Assembly (NCBI GenBank): GCA_965660625.1
Contig: CBFIAR010000006.1
Location: 1-64,000, forward strand
Origin: Glaciecola sp965660625
GTDB lineage: Bacteria; Pseudomonadota; Gammaproteobacteria; Enterobacterales; Alteromonadaceae
Reading direction: 5' to 3'
Length of the DNA stretch: 64,000 nucleotides
How positions within the stretch are numbered: the stretch's first letter is position 1; each line of letters starts with the position of its first letter. The notes below the pieces were generated by a model. That model saw only the letters and a list, made by a program, of their open reading frames with translations. It did not search any database and had not been told where the DNA came from. This document shows positions 18,590 through 26,983 of the stretch, piece by piece. The position numbers and the translations under genes are program-made.

Positions 18590-20260
18590 TTATTGCGCCT
18601 CTAACATGGGTAAATCTAATTGGTGATGACGTGCGCAATCTTTGGCAATGTCGTAACCAGCATCAGCGTGGCGCATCACTCCAGTGGCAGGATCGTTATG
18701 CAGGACTCGGGCAATACGCATGGCGGCATCATCAGTTCCGTCGCACACAATGACCATCCCAGAATGTTGACTAAAACCCATACCTACGCCACCACCATGA
18801 TGCAAACTGACCCATGTTGCGCCACTCGCAGTGTTGAGTAAAGCATTCAGTAGAGGCCAATCTGACACTGCATCTGAGCCATCTAACATACTTTCTGTTT
18901 CACGATTGGGTGAGGCCACTGAACCCGAATCTAGATGGTCACGACCAATAACGATAGGAGCAGATAATTCGCCACTTCTTACCATTTCATTGAAAGCTAA
19001 ACCGAGTTTTTGCCTTTCACCCAAACCGACCCAACAAATACGCGCGGGTAAACCTTGGAATTGAATGCGCTCCTTAGCCATGTCTAACCAGTTATGCAAA
19101 TGTGTGTTGTCTGGGATGAGCTCTTTTACCTTGGCATCTGTCTTATAGATATCTTGTGGGTCGCCCGACAATGCCGCCCAGCGAAAAGGTCCGATACCTT
19201 GACAAAATAAAGGACGGATATAAGCAGGCACAAAACCGTCAAAATCAAAGGCATTAGTTACCCCTGCCTCTAAAGCCATTTGACGAATATTGTTGCCATA
19301 ATCTACAGTAGCAGCTCCAAGTTGTTGTAGGCCTAACATGGCTTTTACTTGCACCGCCATCGATTGTTTAGCAGCATTAACGACTGATTTCTCATCTGTT
19401 AGGCGCAACTCAACGGCTTGCTGCATTGTCCAGCCTTGGGGTAAATAACCGTTTAAAGGATCATGGGCGCTGGTTTGATCCGTTACTACATCGGGTACGA
19501 TGTGTAGCTCAAGTATTTGACTAAAGATATCTGCTGCATTACCCAATAGACCAACGGAAACCGCTTCGCCGGCCGCATTAGCTTTATTGATTAGGGCCAG
19601 AGCCTGCTCTAAAGAGCTGGCTTTTTTATCGAGATAACCAGATTTGAGACGAAAATCAATTCGACTTTCATCTACTTCGACCGCTAGCATTGAAAAACCA
19701 GCCATGGTTGCGGCCAATGGCTGCGCACCACCCATGCCACCCAAACCACCTGTGAGTATCCATTTACCTTTAGCGTCACCTTTAAAATGCTTTTTGGCGA
19801 TGCTCACAAATGTCTCATAAGTGCCCTGTACTATGCCCTGAGAACCGATGTAGATCCAAGAACCTGCTGTCATCTGACCGTACATCATCAAACCTTGTTT
19901 ATCTAATTCGTTAAAGTGTTCCCAGTTAGCCCAATGAGGCACCAGATTCGAGTTGGCAATTAAAACCCGTGGAGCATTTGCATGGGTTGGAAAAACGCCT
20001 ACCGGTTTACCACTTTGCACTAACAGGGTTTCATCGTCATTGAGACGAGTCAGCACTTCAACAATTTTGTCATAACAAGCCCAGTTTCGGGCAGCACGAC
20101 CAATGCCCCCATATACCACAAGATCTTGCGGATGTTCGGCAACTTCAGCATCGAGGTTATTCATTAACATGCGCATGGCCGCTTCTGTTTGCCAGCTTTT
20201 TGCAGTGAGTTGTGTGCCGCGGGCGGCGCGAATTACGCGTTTTGGATCGTGTCGATTCAT
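18590..20260 (-). CDS. hutU: Urocanate hydratase
   Basis: A 556-residue NAD+-dependent enzyme turning urocanate into 4-imidazolone-5-propanoate, second step of histidine degradation. Recognised by near-invariant stretches: YGGIGRAARNW near the N terminus, LTGGLGGMGGAQPLA (NAD-binding), DQTSAHDPLNGYLPQGW and SLHHGGGVGMGFSQHSG near the C terminus. Length and order are normal for the family. Its ATG overlaps the hutC stop as ATGA, so it follows hutC directly in one transcript. Confidence 0.97.
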   Translation of the reverse strand: MNRHDPKRVIRAARGTQLTAKSWQTEAAMRMLMNNLDAEVAEHPQDLVVYGGIGRAARNWACYDKIVEVLTRLNDDETLLVQSGKPVGVFPTHANAPRVLIANSNLVPHWANWEHFNELDKQGLMMYGQMTAGSWIYIGSQGIVQGTYETFVSIAKKHFKGDAKGKWILTGGLGGMGGAQPLAATMAGFSMLAVEVDESRIDFRLKSGYLDKKASSLEQALALINKANAAGEAVSVGLLGNAADIFSQILELHIVPDVVTDQTSAHDPLNGYLPQGWTMQQAVELRLTDEKSVVNAAKQSMAVQVKAMLGLQQLGAATVDYGNNIRQMALEAGVTNAFDFDGFVPAYIRPLFCQGIGPFRWAALSGDPQDIYKTDAKVKELIPDNTHLHNWLDMAKERIQFQGLPARICWVGLGERQKLGLAFNEMVRSGELSAPIVIGRDHLDSGSVASPNRETESMLDGSDAVSDWPLLNALLNTASGATWVSLHHGGGVGMGFSQHSGMVIVCDGTDDAAMRIARVLHNDPATGVMRHADAGYDIAKDCARHHQLDLPMLEAQ

Positions 20261-20988
20261 AACGACTCCTTATTTGTAGTGTTGAATTCTAAGTGGCTAC
20301 CTAAGCGGTAACGATTACCTGGATGATAAAGCAAAGCATAACTAACAATGCCTTTAACAGAGTAGGTGCGACGGCAGACTTTAAGACAGGGCTGGTTAAG
20401 CTCAATTTTCAATAACTCAGCCATTTGCACATTGGGCAGGATAGCTTCAACAATATGATCTGCTTGAGTCAGCGGAGCGACCTTATTAAGGTATTTATTG
20501 GCCGATGTGAGCGCAAAGTTTTGCTGTAAATAGTTGGGGGCCCATGCTGGATTAACTAGTCGGTCTTCAACCTGCACCGGCAAATCATTTTCTAGATGCA
20601 CAATTTGTGTGTGAAAGATTTCGCTATTGTGCTCAACACCTAGCCAGGCACTTTGTTGCTCCGTAGCCAAAATCGATTGTTTAATGATTTGTAGATTACC
20701 GTACTTGTGTCCACGTTGTTTAATCTCGTCTTGAATACTGCGAATTTCTAACATTGAGCTCATGGGGCGGTGATCGGCTACAAAGGTTCCTAAACCTTGA
20801 GACCGAGCCAATATGCCTTCATCGACTAATTCAGTAAGGGCGCGACGAGCCGTCATCCGACTGACTTGATATTGCTCGGCTAATTGATTTTCAGAAGGGA
20901 CGCGATCGCCTGACTGCATTTCACCATGGATAATTTTATCCAGTAATACTGACTTAATATGTTGAAAACGTGGCTGCATATTGTTCAT
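20257..20988 (-). CDS. hutC: Histidine-utilisation repressor, GntR/HutC family
   Basis: A transcriptional repressor of the hut genes that responds to urocanate in characterised relatives. The N-terminal winged HTH is seen in MQSGDRVPSENQLAEQYQVS followed by RMTARRALTELVDEGIL, and the C-terminal half is a UTRA effector domain (VQVEDRLVNP, CLKVCRRTYS). The ATG at 20988 (MNNMQPRFQ) is preferred because the HutC family begins just before QPRFQHIK; an upstream frame open to 21090 would add 34 unrelated residues and cover the operator. It is first in the minus-strand operon and divergent from hutI, consistent with self-regulation. Confidence 0.93.
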   Translation of the reverse strand: MNNMQPRFQHIKSVLLDKIIHGEMQSGDRVPSENQLAEQYQVSRMTARRALTELVDEGILARSQGLGTFVADHRPMSSMLEIRSIQDEIKQRGHKYGNLQIIKQSILATEQQSAWLGVEHNSEIFHTQIVHLENDLPVQVEDRLVNPAWAPNYLQQNFALTSANKYLNKVAPLTQADHIVEAILPNVQMAELLKIELNQPCLKVCRRTYSVKGIVSYALLYHPGNRYRLGSHLEFNTTNKESL

Positions 20989-21027
20989 TCTGTTTAGCGC
21001 AATGGCCAATGAATTTATACTAACCAG

Positions 21028-21051
21028 CTTGTATATACAAGTATGTACAAG
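21028..21051. promoter_or_regulatory. Probable HutC operator between hutC and hutI
   Basis: A perfect 14-bp palindrome CTTGTATATACAAG (21028-21041) runs directly into a second near-copy, TATGTACAAG (21042-21051). TGTA-N2-TACA-like palindromes are the typical sites of GntR/HutC regulators. Its position, 40 bases from the hutC start and 38 from hutI, suits simultaneous repression of both divergent transcripts. Confidence 0.65.
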
Positions 21052-21088
21052 TAAAGTAACGGCACGCTTGTAAAAATGAAACAAAACC

Positions 21089-22309
21089 ATGGCTCAGCAA
21101 AACGATATTTTGATACGCAACGTAAGGCTTGCTTCTATGCAGGATAACGACAAGCCCTATGGATTGATAGAAAACGCCAGTGTTGCTATTAGTGGCAGCA
21201 AGATTGTTGGCATTTTTGGCGAGAATGACACTCTGCCTGAAGGTTATGATGTTGTTGATGGCCAAGGTCAATGCCTGTTACCCGGTTTTATCGATTGTCA
21301 TACTCATTTGGTTTATGGCGGCGATAGGGCAACAGAATTTGAACAACGCTTACTCGGCCAAAGTTATGCTGACATTGCCAAACAAGGCGGCGGTATTCGC
21401 AGCACAGTAAACGCTACCAGAGCCGCTAGTAAACAAGAATTATTGCAAAGTGCCCTAAGTCGCGCTAAACGTTTAGCCGCAGAAGGCGTAACCACCATTG
21501 AAGTTAAATCGGGTTATGGTCTGGATTGCGATACAGAAATTAGAATGCTACAGGTGGCTAAACAACTTGAACAACACCTCGATGTGAACATTATGACCAC
21601 TTATCTTGGTGCTCATGCCGTGCCCGTTGAATACGCACAGCGCGCTGATGACTATATTCAATATATATGTGGAACCGTACTACCTGAAATCGCCAGACTA
21701 GGGCTAGCTGACGCAGTGGATGTATTTTGTGAAAGCATCGGTTTTTCACTGGAGCAGTGCACCCAGGTGTTTAGTGCTGCAGCTCTGCATGGTTTAAGAG
21801 TTAAGGCCCATGTTGAACAACTGTCAAACCAAAAAGGGACAAAATTAGCAGCACAGTTTAATGCCTTGTCAGTCGATCATATCGAATATCTGGCAACAGA
21901 GGATGTGGCCTGTTTAAAACAATCAGGCACGGTGGCGGTATTGTTACCCGGCGCATTTTACTTTTTAAATGAAAGCCAATTACCGCCTATTGCGGCATTG
22001 CGTCAGCATGGTGTACCGATGGCGGTAGCAACCGATTTGAATCCGGGTAGCTCGCCACTAAGTTCGATTTTAACCGCCATGAATATGGCCTGTGTATTAT
22101 TCAAACTAACTCCGGAAGAAGCCATACGAGGCACCACCATTCATGCCGCCAGAGCTCTAGGCTTGGCAGAGTGTAAGGGTAAAATCGCAGTGGGCTTCGA
22201 TGCTGATCTTTGTTTGTGGAATATCAATCATCCTGTTGAATTAGTCTACGGAATCAATCAACATCGTCCGCTTAAGAAATGGTATAAAGGTCGTTTGAGT
22301 ACATTATGA
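21089..22309 (+). CDS. hutI: Imidazolonepropionase
   Basis: A 406-residue amidohydrolase opening the imidazolone ring of 4-imidazolone-5-propanoate to N-formimino-L-glutamate, third step of histidine degradation. Metal-binding and active-site motifs are present: FIDCHTHLVYGG (HxH), LGAHAVPVEY, VKAHVEQLSNQ, and ATDLNPGSSPL near the C terminus with the conserved Asp. Length is standard. It opens the plus-strand hut unit, divergent from hutC, and its last four bases (ATGA) overlap hutG. Confidence 0.96.
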   Translation: MAQQNDILIRNVRLASMQDNDKPYGLIENASVAISGSKIVGIFGENDTLPEGYDVVDGQGQCLLPGFIDCHTHLVYGGDRATEFEQRLLGQSYADIAKQGGGIRSTVNATRAASKQELLQSALSRAKRLAAEGVTTIEVKSGYGLDCDTEIRMLQVAKQLEQHLDVNIMTTYLGAHAVPVEYAQRADDYIQYICGTVLPEIARLGLADAVDVFCESIGFSLEQCTQVFSAAALHGLRVKAHVEQLSNQKGTKLAAQFNALSVDHIEYLATEDVACLKQSGTVAVLLPGAFYFLNESQLPPIAALRQHGVPMAVATDLNPGSSPLSSILTAMNMACVLFKLTPEEAIRGTTIHAARALGLAECKGKIAVGFDADLCLWNINHPVELVYGINQHRPLKKWYKGRLSTL

Positions 22310-23268
22310 TAAAGGCAAAATACGATTTTAATTGGCAAGGACGCATTGATGCAGAAGATGCAGAAAGAGGATTACGGTGGCATCAGGTAGTCAATAATGA
22401 CAGTGCTTTTGCCACAAGTTGCTCACTTATCGGTTTTGCATGTGATTTAGGGGTCAAAGCCAATAAAGGTAGAGAGGGGGCGGCTTTAGGGCCAACTGCT
22501 ATCCGTTCTGCTTTAGCAAATATGGCTTGGCATGCGCCAACCGCTTTACTGGATAAAGGAGATATTACAGCCCAAGATAAGCTAGACACTGCTCAGCAAG
22601 AGTTTGCCGACTTATTAAATGAAACATTAGGCGAATCTAGTTTTGTTATAGGACTAGGCGGCGGTCATGAAATTGCGTGGGCAAGTTATCTTGGTCTACG
22701 CCAACATCTTGATAACTACGCGCCGGCCAAAAAAATCGGTATTATTAACTTTGATGCCCACTTCGATTTACGTAAACCCGCACCCGAAAACAGTTCAGGC
22801 ACGCCTTTTTGGCAAATTGCCCAGCACTGTAAAAAACAAAATCAGCCCTTTCACTATGCTTGCCTAGGCGTGTCTGCAGCGGCCAATACGCCCGCTTTAT
22901 TTGATATAGCAAAAGCCACCCAAACTCGCTATTTAAGTGACATGGAATGCCATGAAGCAGGGGCTAAAACCCTTTTGATCCCGATGTTACAAGAGATAGA
23001 TGAATTATATGTCACTATTTGTTTGGATACTTTTCCTGCCAGTATTGCGCCAGGCGTTAGCGCACCCAATGCCTTGGGCATATTGCCACAGTTTGTGATT
23101 AACATGCTGCATTGGTTGGCTCAGTCTCAAAAGGAGTTTGGGTTTAACTGGCGACTCGCCGATTTGGCTGAGATGAATCCGACTTTTGATGTCGATAATC
23201 ACACTGCAAAACTAGCTGCTCGGTTAGCTTTTGAGGTGGTTCAAGCAAAATTCACCACGGCTCAATAG
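22306..23268 (+). CDS. hutG: Formimidoylglutamase (arginase-fold)
   Basis: A 320-residue ureohydrolase-family enzyme hydrolysing N-formimino-L-glutamate to glutamate and formamide, so this organism uses the one-step route and needs no HutF. Metal-ligand motifs GGGHEIAW and NFDAHFDLR are intact. The third motif reads TICLDTFPAS followed by IAPGVSAP; in arginase-fold enzymes two Asp two residues apart are normal, and here the first is Cys. Other HutG proteins may share this, so activity is not excluded. It overlaps hutI by ATGA. Confidence 0.93.
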   Translation: MIKAKYDFNWQGRIDAEDAERGLRWHQVVNNDSAFATSCSLIGFACDLGVKANKGREGAALGPTAIRSALANMAWHAPTALLDKGDITAQDKLDTAQQEFADLLNETLGESSFVIGLGGGHEIAWASYLGLRQHLDNYAPAKKIGIINFDAHFDLRKPAPENSSGTPFWQIAQHCKKQNQPFHYACLGVSAAANTPALFDIAKATQTRYLSDMECHEAGAKTLLIPMLQEIDELYVTICLDTFPASIAPGVSAPNALGILPQFVINMLHWLAQSQKEFGFNWRLADLAEMNPTFDVDNHTAKLAARLAFEVVQAKFTTAQ

Positions 23269-23382
23269 ATGAATAGGCATAAGCGGAATCAATTGAGTTT
23301 CATTGCATTGGGATAAATAAAGTGACAAATTCGTAAAATATGAAATGCATTAAATTAACTGCAAGATTAAACATTGCTCACT

Positions 23383-23414
23383 AAAACCTGAGCCAGCAGG
23401 ACAGAAGGTTTTTT
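23383..23414 (+). terminator. Probable terminator downstream of hutG
   Basis: AAAACCT (23383-23389) pairs with AGGTTTT (23406-23412), and the T run continues to 23414; an inner CCTG/CAGG stem may extend the hairpin. It lies 115 bases after hutG in the plus orientation. The stem is short, so confidence is moderate. Confidence 0.4.
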
Positions 23415-23519
23415 ATCTTTACTGTAAAAGCAGACTCAACAAAATTGATATGACTTCGGAGTCAGAATTAGCTGATAGTCGAACAGTGCATACTCAAACC
23501 CAGTGAAATAAAGAGGAGC

Positions 23520-24452
23520 TTATTCATTTGTTTTTCTTTCTCGTGAAATCCGGAGTTCAGGGTCAGCTATTATTTGCTCAATTAACCACGCTTCGAATAG
23601 TTGAATTTTTTTCTGCTCGAATTTTTCCTGCCGATAAACGAAATACCAATCACTGTGATGTTTAACGCGCATTTCAGGAAAAGGCTCGAGCAACATGCCT
23701 GACGTTAACTCTTTACTGACATAAGGCTGCATACCAAGTGCCACTCCCATGCCTTGCAATGCCGTAGAAATTGAATGATCGTAGCTATCAAATTGCAGGC
23801 CGGAGTCTGGATCAACAGAAGTACATCCGACCTCGTCTAGCCAGATATACCAGTCCCTATCTGAAGGATAAACCTGCAGTATAGTATACTCATTTAGTTG
23901 TTCAGGACGCTCCAGCCGGTCTTTTCCTTTGAGTAAATTAGGGCTACACACGGGAAACACATCGCTAGAAAATAAATATGAGTAATGCAAACCATTGGCG
24001 GCTTTGTTACCAATCATCACACAGGCATCAACGTCACTTTTATCAAAATCGACATCGAACTGTGAAGTGTTTAATCTAACACTGATATTTTCATGTTTAC
24101 TCTGAAAGTCGGGCAGTCTCGGTATCAGCCAACGAATCGCTAATGTTGAATATAATTGAATCGTTAATACATCTGATCGTGTTGGTTTTAAAATTAAGTC
24201 GGTTCCCTCTGCAATTTTATCAAAAGCATCGCGAAGAATAGGGTAATATTGTCTGCCAATTTTAGTCAGTTCTACTGAACGTGTTTTTCTAATGAATAAT
24301 TCGACATTAAGTATCTGTTCTAATTGCTTTATTTGATGGCTTATCGCTGAAACAGATACAAAAAGTTCATCGGCTGCATTTCTAAATGAACCATGCCTAG
24401 CAGCCGCTTCGAAACTTTTTAAAGAATTTAAAGGTGGGATCTTTTTACGCAA
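23520..24452 (-). CDS. LysR-family transcriptional regulator (GcvA-like)
   Basis: A 310-residue LysR regulator. The N-terminal winged HTH begins at PPLNSLKSFEAAARHGSFRN and includes SAISHQIKQLEQIL; the remaining ~220 residues form the periplasmic-binding-like effector domain. The PPLNSLKSFEAAARH start is typical of the GcvA/AmpR-like branch. It is divergent from the TPR-sulfotransferase gene, with a palindrome between the two starts, so it probably controls that gene and perhaps the TonB-receptor operon behind it. The inducer is unknown. Confidence 0.92.
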   Translation of the reverse strand: MRKKIPPLNSLKSFEAAARHGSFRNAADELFVSVSAISHQIKQLEQILNVELFIRKTRSVELTKIGRQYYPILRDAFDKIAEGTDLILKPTRSDVLTIQLYSTLAIRWLIPRLPDFQSKHENISVRLNTSQFDVDFDKSDVDACVMIGNKAANGLHYSYLFSSDVFPVCSPNLLKGKDRLERPEQLNEYTILQVYPSDRDWYIWLDEVGCTSVDPDSGLQFDSYDHSISTALQGMGVALGMQPYVSKELTSGMLLEPFPEMRVKHHSDWYFVYRQEKFEQKKIQLFEAWLIEQIIADPELRISRERKTNE

Positions 24453-24484
24453 ATTAACACCTTTTTAACCTCGAAGGTTTAATT

Positions 24485-24507
24485 ATAGTTGAATTAATTT
24501 CAACTAT
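24485..24507. promoter_or_regulatory. Perfect inverted repeat between lysR-type gene and sulfotransferase gene
   Basis: ATAGTTGAA (24485-24493), a 5-base spacer, then TTCAACTAT (24499-24507). A 9-bp perfect dyad midway between divergent genes is the expected form of a LysR-type binding site; it is 33 bases from the regulator start. The surrounding DNA is AT-rich, so some chance remains. Confidence 0.5.
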
Positions 24508-24572
24508 TAATAAGTAAAATTAGTTTGTCAGAGCAAATTATGCATGTCAATATAATTTTAAAAACGAGGACC

Positions 24573-26579
24573 ATGATGACTCAATACGAAGATAATAACG
24601 GACAGAGTACTAATGATATTCGTGTTGCGGTCCAGCACGCGCAAGAAATGCTGCAACACAAGGCCTTCGCTTCTGCGGAGCAACAAGGTAGGGAAATTCT
24701 AAAATTATTTCCCAACGAACCCAATGCGCTTTTTATCGTTGGTGTAGCGCTTAAAGGCTTAGAACGTTTTATTGACGCTAAAAAAATCCTACAGGCCTTA
24801 GTTAAACAAACACCTAATTTTGCACTAGCGCACCAAGAGCTTGGTTTCACACTGCATGCCTTAAAACAAATAAAATTGGCCATAATATCATTGAAAGATG
24901 CTGTTACCATTGATGCTAATTTAATTAACAGTTGGAAACTGTTATCTGAATTACTGCTTGCTACTGGTGAGAGCAAAGCTTCAGAACAAGCCTATAATAG
25001 TTACTTACGTTTTTCTGCGAAGCACCCTCTTCTAGGAAAAGCATTGCAAGCTTTTATCGATGGTAAATTAGCGCTGAGTGAGCGCCACTGCCGCGATTAT
25101 CTAAAGCAATCACCCGATGATGTGAGTGCATTGAGGTTACTTGCTGAGATAGCAATTAAATTAGGTGTATTCGAGGATGCTGAGCAGTTGCTTTTGCATT
25201 GCTTAAGCTTAGCACCTGATTATCATCTTGCCCGCTTGAATTATGCGCATGTTTTAAATAAACAAGAAAAAAGCGAACAAGCACTCTTAGAAATAGCGAC
25301 GTTGGAAAAATACCAGCCCAATGTACCGCCCCAACAAATACTCAAAGCTGCTATTTTGGTGAGGCTAGGGCAATTTGAAGAAGCAATAGCACTTTATGAT
25401 GCGTTAATTACTGTATTACCTCAACAAGCAAATCTTTATACCAGCAGAGGACACGCCCTCAAAACCATTGGAGAGCAAGAAGCGGCTATCGCTTCGTATA
25501 GACAAGCGATCGTATGCACTCCAAGTTACGGAGAAGCTTATTGGAGTTTAGCTAACCTAAAGACCTTTCGTTTTGAACCGTCTGAAATACAACTAATGAA
25601 AAAACAAATGAAGATAAAACAGCTTCCTTCATTTGATCGGATTAATATATGTTTTGCGTTAGGTAAGGCGCTTGAGGACAGCAAAGAGTTTGGACAATCG
25701 TTTCATTATTATCAATTAGGTAATGAATTTAAACAAAGTATTGAACGCTATGATGCAGACGAAACGACCGAACTAATTGAACGAACGATTACAACGTGTC
25801 AAGCCCCCCTTTTTGAAAATAACTGGGAGCAAGGATGCAGTAGAGGCGATCCAATATTTATAGTCGGACTTCCTCGATCTGGCTCTACGCTGCTAGAGCA
25901 AATATTAGCAAGTCACTCAATGGTGGATGGTACCAAGGAGTTGCCAGATATTATTGCAATGGTTCGAAAATTAAGTGATCGTAAAAAACGTAATGAAATA
26001 TCTCAATACCCAGAGGTTATCGCTCAACTCTCCCCAGAGCAACGTCTGGCTTTGGGCAATGAATATATAAGCAAAACTCAGAGACACCGAAGTGATGCCC
26101 CTTTCTTCATTGATAAAATGCCTAATAATTTTGCGCACATCGGTTTAATTAAGCTTATATTGCCAAATGCAAAAATAATTGATGCACGTCGTCATCCAAT
26201 GGCCGCTTGCTTTAGTGGCTTTAAACAATTGTTTTCTACCGGACAGGCTTTTAGTTATGACTTAGAGAATATTGCTCGTTACTATCAAGATTACCTACAC
26301 TTAATGGATCATTGGCACAAAGTACTTCCAAATCAGGTGCTTACTGTCTCTTATGAAGATGTAGTAAATGATTTTGAAAATCAAATTAGGCAAGTGCTAG
26401 ATTTTTGTGGCTTGCCTTTTGAGCAGAGCTGTCTTGAGTTTTATAATAATTCTCGCGCGGTAAACACCGCTAGCTCTGAACAAGTAAGGCAACCTATCAA
26501 TACAAAAGGGCTCGATGCATGGAAGCCTTTTGAAGAGTTTCTAACCCCATTACAAAGCAAATTGTCATCAATACTGTGA
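24573..26579 (+). CDS. TPR-repeat sulfotransferase
   Basis: About 668 residues. The N-terminal ~390 residues are tetratricopeptide repeats (for example LFPNEPNALFIVGVALKGLE, then LYTSRGHALKTIGEQEAAIA). The C-terminal ~250 residues are a PAPS-dependent sulfotransferase domain (Sulfotransfer_3 type). The 5'-phosphosulfate-binding loop is FIVGLPRSGSTLLEQILASH, and KIIDARRHPMAACFS resembles the 3'-phosphate-binding region. It may sulfate, or act on, a small molecule or protein bound through the TPRs; the substrate is unknown. The start is ATG 24573 or 24576, since GAGGA lies just upstream; an in-frame TTG further left is unlikely. Genes of this type often sit beside TonB receptors, as here. Confidence 0.85.
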   Translation: MMTQYEDNNGQSTNDIRVAVQHAQEMLQHKAFASAEQQGREILKLFPNEPNALFIVGVALKGLERFIDAKKILQALVKQTPNFALAHQELGFTLHALKQIKLAIISLKDAVTIDANLINSWKLLSELLLATGESKASEQAYNSYLRFSAKHPLLGKALQAFIDGKLALSERHCRDYLKQSPDDVSALRLLAEIAIKLGVFEDAEQLLLHCLSLAPDYHLARLNYAHVLNKQEKSEQALLEIATLEKYQPNVPPQQILKAAILVRLGQFEEAIALYDALITVLPQQANLYTSRGHALKTIGEQEAAIASYRQAIVCTPSYGEAYWSLANLKTFRFEPSEIQLMKKQMKIKQLPSFDRINICFALGKALEDSKEFGQSFHYYQLGNEFKQSIERYDADETTELIERTITTCQAPLFENNWEQGCSRGDPIFIVGLPRSGSTLLEQILASHSMVDGTKELPDIIAMVRKLSDRKKRNEISQYPEVIAQLSPEQRLALGNEYISKTQRHRSDAPFFIDKMPNNFAHIGLIKLILPNAKIIDARRHPMAACFSGFKQLFSTGQAFSYDLENIARYYQDYLHLMDHWHKVLPNQVLTVSYEDVVNDFENQIRQVLDFCGLPFEQSCLEFYNNSRAVNTASSEQVRQPINTKGLDAWKPFEEFLTPLQSKLSSIL

Positions 26580-26983
26580 TCATTTCTGGCTTACATATTT
26601 ATATAGAGTGAAAAAAGGCTTGCTGAAAGAACAAGTAACCGCTTTTGTATTTTTTTGGTTCAAAAAAAAACACCTATAAATTTAGACGTTAAATCTATAA
26701 TGGCATTGTTAAAATAATTAATTTATATAATTCAGTAATTTAAATTAATTAAAAGGAGAGTTTGTGCGTGTCTATTAGTGAGTTATTTTTTTATGATTTA
26801 TTTTTATTCAACTATAGGAGAGATATAATCGTTTGTTCTGACGGTTTGCCTATTGCTAACATTACATTATTGTAAATAAATCGTTAAGTATTCGTTAACT
26901 ATTTATGGTGGTGTTACGAGTCTACATTCTATTTCGTTGGATTGGTGACTTGTTTGATATATTTATTATAAAAGGTACACAGA
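26580..26983. other. AT-rich intergenic region before the TonB receptor
   Basis: About 400 bases, strongly AT-rich, with no open frame or RNA-like structure. It must hold the promoter of the receptor operon, and a TTCAACTAT half-site occurs at 26807-26815, matching one arm of the palindrome near the LysR gene. No -35/-10 pair was assigned with confidence. Confidence 0.4.

Noticed and set aside
26807..26815. TTCAACTAT as a second LysR site in front of the TonB receptor
   Set aside because: Only a half-site without its partner arm; the same nine bases (opposite strand) also occur inside the LysR coding region near 23597, so chance is likely in AT-rich DNA.
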